Assembly (NCBI RefSeq): GCF_013177315.1
Contig: NZ_CP053661.1
Coordinates: 1,922,001-1,986,000 of the forward strand
DNA from: Thermoleptolyngbya sichuanensis A183
GTDB lineage: Bacteria; Cyanobacteriota; Cyanobacteriia; Elainellales; Elainellaceae
Direction: 5' to 3'
Length of the DNA stretch: 64,000 nucleotides
Within the stretch, counting starts at the first letter, position 1; each line of letters opens with the position of its first letter. This document shows positions 55,511 through 64,000 of the stretch, in pieces. The position numbers and the translations under genes were made by a program. A model generated the notes under the pieces. That model was not told where the DNA came from and did no database searches. It worked only from the letters and a program-made list of their open reading frames with translations.

Positions 55511-55561
55511 CAAAGGGTTTTAAAGCACGCCCTAGCTTCATTCGCTGATGCCTGCGTCCAC

Positions 55562-57238
55562 TCAAGGGGGCGCATCTTCCAGAGAATCAACAGGTTCCGG
55601 TTTCAGGCTGTCTACCTGTTCCTCAATGGTTTTGATAATTTGGCTGAGGGCGGGCAACACCTCCAGCTTCGCAGCGACCATGCCCGACTCTAGGCGAGCG
55701 CGATCGCGGATTTCGTTTAGCTTGGTCTGGAGCTGTCGGGCAATTCGCAGGGCATCTCGCTCTAACGTAGCGATTTGCTGCTGCTGATAAAACTTCAGCG
55801 CGGCTCCGCGTAAAATTTGTAGCGTCGCCTCTTCGCCCTGTTCGGTAGGGATAAAGCGGAAGCGCAGCAGGAGTCTTGTCCGCTCGTGCAATCGCTCGAT
55901 TTCAACCTGGCGGGGCTGTTCGACTGGCACCAGCGGCAGCCCAGCAAGCTGCTTCAGTTCGGCGATGATGCCTCGAAAATGGCGCAAATCCAGGCGATCG
56001 ATGACAGATTGCAGCACCCCGTTTTGGCTCCAGAGAATGCGTCCATAGCGGGGCTGATGCTCGAAATAGAGCCGCCCAATGCCGCCGATCAGGACTCGTC
56101 CCAGCAGTTCTTGCAGCAATTCTGGGGGTGGCAGGGTGGCCAGGGTTTCTGCTGGGCGGCTGAGATGATTTAGCTGCACGACGAGCGGCGGAATCGGTGT
56201 CATTAACTGCGTCGGCACTTGGGGCGGCTGCTCGACGTTGATGAAGGTCGCGAGGTAATCTTGCAGAGTGTCCAGGGGAATATCCGGGGCGATCGCTGGG
56301 GTGGGCAACGGCTCTTCCTGCCTTTGAATCGCAGAGATGGATTCTGCTAGCTCGTCTTCATCCAAAAACACTGCCTCCGAGGGTGGGGCTTCGGCACTCC
56401 GCTTTGCCGTGGGCGGGGACGAAACCGGATTCTCTTCCGCAGAATCGCGGCTCAGCGCCACCTTGGGTTCACCGTGAATTGGCTCTGGTCTTGCTTCAAC
56501 CCGTGATGCACTGGCTACATCGGAAAGCGAGTCCAGATCTGGAAATGGCTCGAAGGGATTTTCGGGCGATCGCCCTTCTGGCTCTGCTACCAGAGCAGGC
56601 TGAACGGGTTCCGGCTGAACAGGTTCCGGCGCTGGCTCTGGTGCGGCGGGTGGCGTATCCGAGGGCGCATAAATCGGCCGAAACCGGGGCGGCGCCAGCT
56701 CCTGGCTCAGATCTTCTGGGCTATCGACCACCAGCGTTGGCTGGGTATTGCGGTCTAGCTTTTGCTCGGTGCGGATGCGGGGGGCAACTCGTGAACGACG
56801 ATCGACTTCCGCCTCATCCCTGGCGTTGGCGCGATCGCCCGAACGATCTGTCTCTTCTGCGCCAGCGGGTGGACTGGGCTGGGCGGCGCGGCTGCCCGTA
56901 TAGTGCAAATAGGCAGAAAGGGATGCCTGGAGCGCATCAGACGAAATCGGCTGGGGCTTGGGATAGTAGTTGTGGTAGGCGATAATGCGGCGCACATAGT
57001 CTGCGGCCGGGCTGTCTTCGGGGTTGACCATGCCCAGCAGCAGGCAGTTGTCTTCCAGCTTTAGCGGCAGCACTTGATAATACAAACACGCTTCAAAGGG
57101 CAAGATGCCGTCAATCAGGACAAACATCTGCTGGAGGTCTAGCGACTGCGCGAGGCTGTCTGAAAAATGAGACAAAACCGACCGATACTGAGCGTCGGCA
57201 GATGTTGCCCCGACTTTTTTGTTGAGCGGGGAGGTCAT
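55562..57238 (-). CDS. GspE/PilB-like protein lacking the ATPase domain
   Basis: 558 residues. Residues about 20-113 resemble the N1/MshEN domain of type II secretion and pilus ATPases (ILPFEACLYYQVLPLKLEDN, LLLGMVNPEDSPAADYVRRI). A Pro/Glu-rich linker (about 114-350) follows. Residues about 365-477 resemble the N2 domain next to the motor (LYFEHQPRYGRILWSQNGVLQ, LKQLAGLPLVPVEQPRQ, GEEATLQILRG). Where the RecA-type motor with Walker motifs should follow there is only a coiled coil (about 480-545). It cannot hydrolyse ATP by itself but might bind the pilus motor or cyclic di-GMP; the RLG motif for the latter is not visible. Next upstream gene is HetZ-related. Confidence 0.78.
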   Translation of the reverse strand: MTSPLNKKVGATSADAQYRSVLSHFSDSLAQSLDLQQMFVLIDGILPFEACLYYQVLPLKLEDNCLLLGMVNPEDSPAADYVRRIIAYHNYYPKPQPISSDALQASLSAYLHYTGSRAAQPSPPAGAEETDRSGDRANARDEAEVDRRSRVAPRIRTEQKLDRNTQPTLVVDSPEDLSQELAPPRFRPIYAPSDTPPAAPEPAPEPVQPEPVQPALVAEPEGRSPENPFEPFPDLDSLSDVASASRVEARPEPIHGEPKVALSRDSAEENPVSSPPTAKRSAEAPPSEAVFLDEDELAESISAIQRQEEPLPTPAIAPDIPLDTLQDYLATFINVEQPPQVPTQLMTPIPPLVVQLNHLSRPAETLATLPPPELLQELLGRVLIGGIGRLYFEHQPRYGRILWSQNGVLQSVIDRLDLRHFRGIIAELKQLAGLPLVPVEQPRQVEIERLHERTRLLLRFRFIPTEQGEEATLQILRGAALKFYQQQQIATLERDALRIARQLQTKLNEIRDRARLESGMVAAKLEVLPALSQIIKTIEEQVDSLKPEPVDSLEDAPP

Positions 57239-57404
57239 AAAATCGCACCGTTCTCAATCTTTGGGGTTGACCATGATTGACCATGATGAAAGCAAGCCGC
57301 TTCCAGCACCCTTGGCGGTTTGTTCACTCAAGCATACCCAGTCTTGCTGCAAATCGCCATCCGCAAGCCGCCAGCCTGCCCTGCCTGCGTTTGCGGCGGA
57401 TGGC

Positions 57405-58649
57405 TCAGGCCGATTCTGAGTTGTCGGAGTCGTCAGACTGGGACGAGTTTCGCAGGCTATGGGCAGACAGGTAGACCTTGACCCATTCTCCAGTAATTTG
57501 GTTCACCTTGACATTGCGATGCTGGGCGATCGCCTCGGCGGTTTTCCAGGTTTTGAAATCCTGCACTAACTGCTGCTGTTCTGGACTAAGGGCGTTATAG
57601 AACTCATCCCACTGATCAGGCGCAAGCCCCAGGTTATTGTCTACTGAGGTGCCCAGCCAGGTCATGACCAATTCGGACTCGGCCTTAATGGCAAACACAC
57701 GCAGGGCGTGATAGCTAATTTTTTCCCGCAGTCGATAAACCTGCTTGACCGGAACCCCCAGCGCCGTGGCGATCGCCTCCTGCGACTTGCCTTGGAGATG
57801 CAGCCGGAGCCATTGCGCCGCCAGCGGGTCTACTTCCTGAGCGAGATAGTCCAGAAACGTTTGCTTTACCTCGTCGCGCAGGGCCTGCTGTTCCTCCCAA
57901 TCGCGCTGCTGCTCGTACTGACTCAGCGCCTGAGAATCGAGCAGGCTCATGGCGCTGTCGCTATCGTCGGGAGAAATTTCTTCCGATACTAGCCGAATCA
58001 GTTCGCCCGTCGGAACCTGGGTCATGCCGCCACGCTGGGTGCGCCGCAGATAGTTGACAAACCGATAGACCAGCAGCGGCTGATTGCGGATGGGGCGCAG
58101 GCAGTATTCCTCAATGCTGGCCAGCATTAGCCCGTCCCGCAGGCGGGGCTGATTGGTGCAGCAGGCGATCCACTGCACCTGCTGGCGAATATAGGAGTCG
58201 TTTTGGATGAGTTCCTGAATCACTTCTTGCAACACATCCATGACGCTGCGATGGCGATCGCGCGATAGCGCCACCCAGGTTCGGACTTTGCTGCGAATCA
58301 GGAACAGGCTGCTGAGGCGCTGTAGCAGGTTTTTGTAAGCCTGGTCTGGACGGACTCCTAAATAGCGCTGCTGCAAAATGCGATAGCGATAATCCATCGC
58401 CTGCTGTGCCACCATAACTTGCACTGGGGTCATCTCATCGAAGCGCTGCGGCTCGTCGCCCAACAGCCAGCGCAAGATTGCCTCCTGGAGCGTTGCGGGC
58501 TGGCCGGGATGGTCTTGCTGGAGCCGCGCCTGCCACTCGCGTTTTAGTTCCTCCGACCTCGACTCAGCCCTCGTCATAGCGATGTAGTCCTCAGTGCTGG
58601 CTCTCGTGCAAGCTTCGGTGCTGGCTTCCATGCTACTAGCTTTGACCAT
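57405..58649 (-). CDS. HetZ-related protein
   Basis: 414 residues. The C-terminal half looks like HetZ: GKSQEAIATALGVPVKQVYRL (a sigma region 4-like helix-turn-helix), FAIKAESELVMTWL, NNLGLAPDQWDEF and a second helix-turn-helix-like part (ALSPEQQQLVQDFKTWKTAE). HetZ controls heterocyst differentiation in Anabaena, but relatives occur in cyanobacteria without heterocysts, where their role is unknown. The N-terminus begins with an odd Ser/Thr/Ala repeat (SMEASTEACTRASTED), and an ATG at 58577 preceded by GAGGA is an alternative start. It lies 166 bases upstream of the GspE-like gene, same direction. Confidence 0.7.
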   Translation of the reverse strand: MVKASSMEASTEACTRASTEDYIAMTRAESRSEELKREWQARLQQDHPGQPATLQEAILRWLLGDEPQRFDEMTPVQVMVAQQAMDYRYRILQQRYLGVRPDQAYKNLLQRLSSLFLIRSKVRTWVALSRDRHRSVMDVLQEVIQELIQNDSYIRQQVQWIACCTNQPRLRDGLMLASIEEYCLRPIRNQPLLVYRFVNYLRRTQRGGMTQVPTGELIRLVSEEISPDDSDSAMSLLDSQALSQYEQQRDWEEQQALRDEVKQTFLDYLAQEVDPLAAQWLRLHLQGKSQEAIATALGVPVKQVYRLREKISYHALRVFAIKAESELVMTWLGTSVDNNLGLAPDQWDEFYNALSPEQQQLVQDFKTWKTAEAIAQHRNVKVNQITGEWVKVYLSAHSLRNSSQSDDSDNSESA

Positions 58650-58886
58650 ATATCTTGCGCTCCCTTGCTGATTGCCGGGTAGGTCGATCGGCTCAGCCGA
58701 CCGGGTGTGTGACGATTCAACCTTTCCGCAACCATTTCATATTTATCGGGTTAGTGTCATCACCCAACTAGGTACTCTGGACTCACCCTGGGCGATCGCC
58801 CTCCAGGATTTCTGCTGGGTTTCTGACATCCCTATGACATATCCCTGACACACCTTTGGCATTCCAGCGCAATTCTGCAAAGCCTC

Positions 58887-59156
58887 TTAAGCAGATTCGG
58901 GATCGGCTTCAATTGCCGCCACCAGCCGTTGCAGCGTGTCCGTCAACTGAGCGAGGCGCTCTAGCGTAGCATCCTGATTTTCTGCCAAAGTCTGTACGGT
59001 GTCGCTCAGGGCGAAAATTTGGTAGCCCTGCTGCTGCACCTGCTTGGACAACGCATCCATGTGTCCCGTTAGCTGATCAACCGTTTCCGTCGTTGCCAGG
59101 ACGGCTTCTCCAATTTCCCGCACCAGCGATTCCAATGATGACGATTCAGTACTCAC
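58887..59156 (-). CDS. small coiled-coil protein
   Basis: 89 residues from a GTG at 59156 with an excellent ribosome site (GGAGAGG, three bases before); the upstream GTG at 59174 has none. The sequence is a nearly continuous coiled coil with heptad Leu/Val spacing (LVREIGEAVLATTETVDQL, ALSDTVQTLAENQDATLERL). Acidic, soluble, no recognised family. It lies upstream of the HetZ-related and GspE-like genes in the same direction with a 237-base gap. Confidence 0.75.
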   Translation of the reverse strand: MSTESSSLESLVREIGEAVLATTETVDQLTGHMDALSKQVQQQGYQIFALSDTVQTLAENQDATLERLAQLTDTLQRLVAAIEADPESA

Positions 59157-59216
59157 GCCCCTCTCCAAACACACGCCACAAACCCAAAACCATTTGCCAA
59201 GACCATTTGACTTGCT

Positions 59217-59339
59217 GCTGAAGCTTGAACCTGAAGCTTGGACAATGCTGAAGCTTGGACAATCAGCTTAGACGACCAGCCCCTTGCCTAATCAGCTTGG
59301 ATAAAATTAGCTTTGGACAAAATCAGCTTGGACAACAAT
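59217..59339. repeat. degenerate tandem array with AGCTTGGACAA core
   Basis: At least seven imperfect units around AAGCTTGGACAAT and CAGCTTGGACAAA, spaced irregularly by about 14-18 bases with one longer gap. Confidence 0.75.
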
Positions 59340-59454
59340 ATATACCATCCTTATAGCCTCCCCCACCTCCTATTCCGCATTCTGCACCGCCTTTTCTCGC
59401 TTTTGCAAGGGATACAACCAGACCCTTGGCTCAAACCTCGAGCCTGATGAAGTT

Positions 59455-59544
59455 AGGACTCACGCAGTTGGAGGATTTCTCGCGGGCACAGCCCGCGAGA
59501 AATCCTCCAAAACCCAAAGAGCTTATTGCAAGTGCGTAAGCCCT
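59455..59544. mobile_element. 90-bp MITE-like palindromic element, copy 2 (inverted)
   Basis: Reverse complement of the family at 5998-6087, again 90 bases. The inner 20-bp stem (59468-59487 with 59491-59510) is perfect although two of its base pairs differ from copy 1, each changed on both arms. Terminal inverted repeats AGGACTCACGCAGTTG and CAAGTGCGTAAGCCCT carry a few mismatches. Confidence 0.75.
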
Positions 59545-59682
59545 GGAAGTATAGCTATCCTAAATGTCTTATCTGATTCCCTGTCCACGCAGAGTGCCGA
59601 TTTCTGAAATGGCCTGAGAGAGCGAGGCACAGCGATACAATAAAGCATCAGAGGATTGGAACTGGACTTTCCAGAGTTTTCT

Positions 59683-61161
59683 ATGACCACCACCGCCACC
59701 AAGACCCAATACGAAGCCGTCATCGGGCTGGAAACACACTGTCAGCTCAGCACCAAAACCAAGATTTTTTCCAGCAGTTCGACGGCTTTTGGTGCTGACC
59801 CCAACACGAATATTGACCCGGTGTGTATGGGGCTGCCGGGGACGCTGCCTGTGTTAAATCAAAAGGTGCTGGAATACGCAGTGAAGGCGGGGCTGGCGCT
59901 GAACTGTCAAATTGCACCCTATAGCAAGTTTGACCGAAAGCAGTATTTCTATCCCGATTTACCGAAAAACTATCAGATCTCGCAGTACGACCTGCCAATC
60001 GCCGAGCATGGCTGGCTGGAAATCGAGCTAGAAGAAGACGGGCAACCCGTTCGCAAGCGCATTGGCATTACGCGGCTGCACATGGAAGAAGATGCAGGCA
60101 AGCTGGTGCATGGCGGGAGCGATCGCCTCTCTGGGTCTACCTTTTCGCTGGTGGACTATAACCGGGCGGGCGTGCCGCTGATTGAAATCGTGTCGGAACC
60201 CGATCTGCGCTCTGGGGCAGAGGCAGCGGAATATGCCCGCGAACTGCGCCGGATCATGCGCTATCTGGGGGTGTCGGATGGCAACATGCAGGAGGGTTCT
60301 CTGCGCTGCGATGTGAACATTTCCATCCGTCCTGTGGGATCAGAAAAATTTGGCACGAAGGTGGAAATCAAAAACATGAATTCCTTCAATGCCATCGAGC
60401 GGGCAATTAACTACGAAATTGAGCGGCAGATTGAGGTGCTGGAGGCGGGCGATCGCCTCGTTCAAGAAACGCGCCTCTGGGAAGAAGGCAGCCAGCGCAC
60501 CATCAGTATGCGGGTCAAGGAAGGCTCCAGCGACTATCGCTATTTCCCCGAACCCGACCTCGGCCCCATCGAAGTCTCTGCCGAACAGCTTGCTGCGTGG
60601 AAACGCGAACTGCCGGAACTGCCCGCTGCCAAGCGCCATCGCTACGAAGAAGACCTAGGGCTGTCGTCCTACGATGCCCGCGTGCTGACGGACGATCGCG
60701 CGATGGCGGAATACTTTGAGGCGACCCTGGCCGCAGGCGCACCCGCCAAACAGGCCGCCAACTGGCTAATGGGCGATATCAGCGGCTATCTCAACACCGA
60801 AAAGAAAACCCTGGCTGACCTGCCCCTGACTCCCGAGACTCTGGCGGAAATGATCAGGCTGATCGAGTCCAACACCATCAGCACCAAAATTGCCAAAGAT
60901 ATTCTGCCAGAGCTGCTGACCCAGGGCGGCTCCGCCAAGGAACTGGTCGAAAAGAAGGGGCTGATTCAGATTTCCGACCCGGCTGCAATCGAAGCGGCGA
61001 TCGCCAAAGTGCTAGAAGCTCATCCCGCCGAACTAGAAAAATATCGCAGCGGCAAGAAGAACATGCTGGGCTTTTTTGTGGGTCAGGTTATGAAGCAAAC
61101 GGGTGGCCGCGCCGACCCGAAGCTGACGAATCAGCTTTTGGTGAAGCAGTTGGACGGGTAG
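59683..61161 (+). CDS. gatB: aspartyl/glutamyl-tRNA amidotransferase subunit B
   Basis: 492 residues from the ATG at 59683 (a frame from 59656 adds nine residues that do not fit the family). Seen are EAVIGLETHCQL, CMGLPGTLPVLN, FDRKQYFYPDLPKNYQISQYD and the tail domain with ELLTQGGSAKELVEKKGL. GatB carries the kinase and tRNA-binding parts of GatCAB, which turns Glu-tRNA(Gln) into Gln-tRNA(Gln). gatA and gatC are elsewhere. Its downstream neighbour is the ClC gene, 51 bases away. Confidence 0.97.
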   Translation: MTTTATKTQYEAVIGLETHCQLSTKTKIFSSSSTAFGADPNTNIDPVCMGLPGTLPVLNQKVLEYAVKAGLALNCQIAPYSKFDRKQYFYPDLPKNYQISQYDLPIAEHGWLEIELEEDGQPVRKRIGITRLHMEEDAGKLVHGGSDRLSGSTFSLVDYNRAGVPLIEIVSEPDLRSGAEAAEYARELRRIMRYLGVSDGNMQEGSLRCDVNISIRPVGSEKFGTKVEIKNMNSFNAIERAINYEIERQIEVLEAGDRLVQETRLWEEGSQRTISMRVKEGSSDYRYFPEPDLGPIEVSAEQLAAWKRELPELPAAKRHRYEEDLGLSSYDARVLTDDRAMAEYFEATLAAGAPAKQAANWLMGDISGYLNTEKKTLADLPLTPETLAEMIRLIESNTISTKIAKDILPELLTQGGSAKELVEKKGLIQISDPAAIEAAIAKVLEAHPAELEKYRSGKKNMLGFFVGQVMKQTGGRADPKLTNQLLVKQLDG

Positions 61162-61212
61162 CCCGGCGGCTATCACCGCTATTCTGCGCTCTCCTCATTC
61201 CCAATCCTTCAA

Positions 61213-63807
61213 ATGCGCTGGATCAATGGCTCCAAACAGTTTGCGATCGCGGAAGCCTGCGTCATTGGTCTGGTTTCGGGGCTGGCAGCAGTCATGCTCA
61301 AACAGAGCGTGGGCTGGCTGGGCGGGTGGCGGGTGCAATGGTCGCACCAGTTTACAGACTGGCTGGTGCTGCCGCTGTTGGGGCTGCTGGGCGGCGGGCT
61401 GGCAGGGTTCCTGGTGGAGCGGCTAGCTCCGGAGGCGGCGGGCAGCGGCATTCCCCAGGTGAAGGCGGCGCTGGCCAATGTGGCGATCGCCCTCAATATG
61501 CGGGTTGCCCTGGTAAAACTGGTCAGCGTTATTCTCACTCTGGGCGCAGGCCTGAACCTGGGTCGTCAGGGGCCGACGGTGCAAATTGGCGCGGCTTTGG
61601 CCGCCCAACTCAGCCAGTGGATTCCCACCTCGCCAGAATATCGTCGCCAGCTCATCGCTTCAGGCGCAGCGGCAGGACTGGCGGCCGGCTTCAATGCCCC
61701 CATCGCGGGCGTTTTGTTCGTGGTGGAAGAGTTTTTGCAAGATTTCTCTGGCATCACGCTGGGCACAGCGATTCTGGCTTCCTTCATAGGCGCAGTCGTG
61801 TCGCGGGTGCTGGGCGGCCGCAGCCTCAGCCTGGATCTGGGCATGACCGCCTACGAGGCCACGTTTTCGCTCTACGATGTGCCGCTCTTCCTGATTTTGG
61901 GGCTACTGGCGGGGCTGCTGGGGTCGCTGTTTAGCCGGGGCATTTTCGTCAGCCTGGCCCTCAACCGTCGGCTTCCGCTGGGGCTGCCGGGGCGGATTGG
62001 GCTGGCGGGGCTGCTGTCTGGGCTGGTGGTGTCGCAACTGCCCGACAGCTTTCGGGACAACACGGGTCTGCAAGATCTGCTCAGCGGCGGCAATGCTGCC
62101 TGGTACTTGCTGCTGCTGGCCTTTGGCGCAAAGTTTTTGCTGACGCTGGTGGCCTACGGGTCGGGTGCGCCGGGGGGAATTTTTGCGCCGTCGCTGATTT
62201 TGGGGTCGGCGCTGGGAGCGCTGGTGGGCATTACGGGCAGCGGGCTGGAGTCGCTGCTGGGGCTTGCGCCGCATGTCAGTCCGGCCAGTACCTATGCGCT
62301 GGCAGGGATGGGCGCATTTTTCAGCGCGGTGACGCGGGGCCCGGTAACGGCGATCGTCATCGTGTTTGAGATTACAGCCAATTTCAACCTGGTGCTGCCG
62401 CTGATGATTGGCTCAGGCATTGCCTATCTGGTGGCGCAGCGGCTGGTGGGCAGCTCGTTTTATACTCGACTGCTGGAGTGGAACGGCATCCAGATTCAGT
62501 CGCCAGGAACCCAGCCCGCGCCCTGGCAAAAGCTAACGGCGGCAGCGGTGATGCAGCGGCGGGTGGAAACGCTGTCGAGCAGTTTGTCGCTGGATGAGGC
62601 GAAGCAGGCCTTTGCGCGATCGCACCATCGCGGGTTTCCGGTTGTAGACAACGGACGGCTGGTGGGCATCGTCACCCAGAGCGATTTGTCGGCTCCAGAG
62701 CGGCAGCCCGCCAATCCTGCGGCCGCCACCCTGTCGGACATGATGACGGCCCAGCCCGTAACCGTCCGCCCGTCCGACTCGCTGACCCATGTGCTGTTTT
62801 TGCTGAATCGGTTTAAGGTCAGCCGCTTACCCGTCACGGATGGATCAAAGCTGGTGGGCATTATCACCCGCGCCGACATTATTCGCGCCGAGTCGGATCA
62901 GCTCACGGGCGAGTCGCTGCAACTGGGACCCCGTCCCGCACCTTCCTATGAAGTTTATCGGACGCGATCGCCCGCCACGGGTCGGGGTCGGCTGCTGCTG
63001 CCCGTCAGCAATCCCCAGACGGCTCCGATTTTGGTGAAACTGGCGGGGGCGATCGCCCAGGAGCGGGGCTATGAGCTAGAGGTGCTGCACGTCATCCTGG
63101 TGTCGCGGGCCCATCCACCCTCAGAAACCGCCGTCCGCACCACCCAGGGGCGGCGCTTGCTGCGGCAGATTGAGCATTTGGGGCAAGACTGGCAGGTTCC
63201 TGTGCATACGCAGATTCGGGTAGCCCACGACGCAGCCCAGGCCATGCTAGAGGCCATCAAGGCGCGGCATATTAACCTGGTGCTAATGGGCTGGAAAGGC
63301 AGCACCAGCACGCCAGGGCGCGTATTTGGCACAACGGTAGACACCCTGATTCGCCAGGCCCCCTGCGACGTGGTGCTGGTCAAGCTGGGCGAAGAGACTC
63401 GATTCAATCATTGGCTGCTGCCGCTGTCGGGCGGGCCCAACGCGCAATATGCCCTGACGCTGCTACCTGCGCTGACCCGCCTCAGCCCCGACCCCAGCAT
63501 TAAGCTCTGTCAGGTGTTGCCTGTAGACGAGCCGCTGGCGGATCTGTCCGTGATGGCGGTGGCAATGGACGAACTGCGCCAGCGGGTCAACTGTTCCATT
63601 ACCACCCGCCCGATTCGGGGACATTCCGTACCGGGGGCGATTTTGCGGCTGGCCTGGCAGGAACCCTGCGATGTGATTGTGCTGGGGGCAAGCCGCGAAA
63701 GTCTGCTGCAACAGGCACTCACAGGCAACATCCCTGAGGCGATCGCCCGCAGCAGCGATTGCACCGTGATTTTGGTCAGAGCGGCGATCGCCCCAGACGA
63801 GTCCTAA
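61213..63807 (+). CDS. ClC chloride channel/transporter with CBS pair and two UspA domains
   Basis: 864 residues. A ClC membrane core (about 1-415) has the ion-pathway motifs GSGIP (77-81), GRQGP (117-121) and GGIFAP. The external gating Glu of GREGP is Gln119, whereas the pair of Glu on the inner proton path region (VVEEF) is kept. A CBS pair (about 435-555) follows, then two universal stress protein domains (about 585-720 and 735-860, RLLLPVSNP, LVLMGWKG, VIVLGASRES), which often bind ATP. The whole is probably a nucleotide-gated anion channel. It may be cotranscribed with gatB. Confidence 0.93.
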   Translation: MRWINGSKQFAIAEACVIGLVSGLAAVMLKQSVGWLGGWRVQWSHQFTDWLVLPLLGLLGGGLAGFLVERLAPEAAGSGIPQVKAALANVAIALNMRVALVKLVSVILTLGAGLNLGRQGPTVQIGAALAAQLSQWIPTSPEYRRQLIASGAAAGLAAGFNAPIAGVLFVVEEFLQDFSGITLGTAILASFIGAVVSRVLGGRSLSLDLGMTAYEATFSLYDVPLFLILGLLAGLLGSLFSRGIFVSLALNRRLPLGLPGRIGLAGLLSGLVVSQLPDSFRDNTGLQDLLSGGNAAWYLLLLAFGAKFLLTLVAYGSGAPGGIFAPSLILGSALGALVGITGSGLESLLGLAPHVSPASTYALAGMGAFFSAVTRGPVTAIVIVFEITANFNLVLPLMIGSGIAYLVAQRLVGSSFYTRLLEWNGIQIQSPGTQPAPWQKLTAAAVMQRRVETLSSSLSLDEAKQAFARSHHRGFPVVDNGRLVGIVTQSDLSAPERQPANPAAATLSDMMTAQPVTVRPSDSLTHVLFLLNRFKVSRLPVTDGSKLVGIITRADIIRAESDQLTGESLQLGPRPAPSYEVYRTRSPATGRGRLLLPVSNPQTAPILVKLAGAIAQERGYELEVLHVILVSRAHPPSETAVRTTQGRRLLRQIEHLGQDWQVPVHTQIRVAHDAAQAMLEAIKARHINLVLMGWKGSTSTPGRVFGTTVDTLIRQAPCDVVLVKLGEETRFNHWLLPLSGGPNAQYALTLLPALTRLSPDPSIKLCQVLPVDEPLADLSVMAVAMDELRQRVNCSITTRPIRGHSVPGAILRLAWQEPCDVIVLGASRESLLQQALTGNIPEAIARSSDCTVILVRAAIAPDES

Positions 63808-64000
63808 CACCGCTGTCCGACTAGACAGCCCCATTTTCAACCCCATTCATCCCATTTTCAGCCCCATTTATTTCCCCATTTATGATTGAGATGATCCGCC
63901 TTGACGCGATTACAGATGCGATCGCCTGGGAACTCTGTAATAGATAGACCTGATCAGGCGTGGTCATGAATGGTCACGAGTAAACTGCAAAGGGACTGCA
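63808..64000. other. spacer at window end with C-rich near-repeats
   Basis: About five imperfect units of CCCCATTTTCA type between 63829 and 63885. No gene begins before the end of the window. Confidence 0.45.

Larger units (their letters stand above)
59157..59682. other. 526-base spacer with a tandem array and MITE-like copy 2
   Basis: Between the coiled-coil gene and gatB. Holds a degenerate array (59217-59339), the MITE-like element (59455-59544) and the gatB promoter region. No gene supported. Confidence 0.55.

Noticed and set aside
61162-61212. fluoride riboswitch before the ClC gene
   Set aside because: Only 51 bases separate gatB and the ClC gene, too short, and no matching motif was seen.

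Overview
This window comes from a cyanobacterium. The evidence is a high-light-inducible protein, a cyanobacterial/chloroplast NDH-1 subunit (NdhM), the aerobic Mg-protoporphyrin cyclase AcsF, several cyanobacteria-restricted small families (DUF760, DUF3181, HetZ-related), and several dozen copies of the HIP1 octamer GCGATCGC in genes and spacers. DNA is GC-leaning, and the gene set would fit a filamentous Leptolyngbya-like lineage, but the sequence alone does not fix the genus. No phage, insertion sequence with a transposase, CRISPR array or rRNA operon is visible.

Layout. 1-5.4 kb: the end of a PLP decarboxylase, a CBS/PAS/GAF histidine kinase and a MidA-type methyltransferase. 5.7-13.5 kb: a 47-residue Hlip, coaX, an alpha/beta hydrolase, the heme A pair ctaA-ctaB, larE, acsF and ndhM. 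13.7-21.4 kb: a signalling block of a zinc-ribbon PP2C phosphatase, a CHAT protease fused to an FHA-like domain and an unknown helical protein, facing an operon of def, a small membrane protein and an FHA-PrsW membrane protease. 22-33 kb: pth-tatA, icd, a NarL-type response regulator, a glycosyltransferase, glcE and a CHASE2-PAS-GGDEF diguanylate cyclase. 33.7-47 kb: an M1 aminopeptidase with HEAT repeats, a 48-residue orphan with its own promoter and terminator, then asd-dapA-rnj divergent from tig-clpP-clpX-hydrolase, an order also known from Synechocystis. 47-64 kb: a SWIM protein, DUF760, an HtrA protease, an NlpD-like degenerate LytM protein, a TPR protein, a methyltransferase, DUF3181, a 2TM protein, moaC, tRNA-Arg(ACG), a GspE-like protein without an ATPase domain next to a HetZ-related protein, gatB and a ClC-CBS-UspA transporter.

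The genes are mostly housekeeping: protein maturation and quality control (def, tig, clpPX, HtrA, M1 peptidase, PrsW, TatA), lysine/threonine synthesis, heme and chlorophyll synthesis, and RNA turnover. The most unusual parts are (a) the PP2C / CHAT-FHA / FHA-PrsW neighbourhood, which looks like a phosphorylation-linked proteolysis module; (b) the GspE-like pseudo-ATPase beside a HetZ-related regulator; (c) a ClC protein whose gating glutamate is glutamine; (d) many spacer tandem arrays that share a 13-14 bp period though their sequences are mostly unrelated, some reaching start codons; and (e) a 90-bp MITE-like element present twice, with compensatory changes in its hairpin. All functional statements rest on reading motifs by eye; no database search was run.
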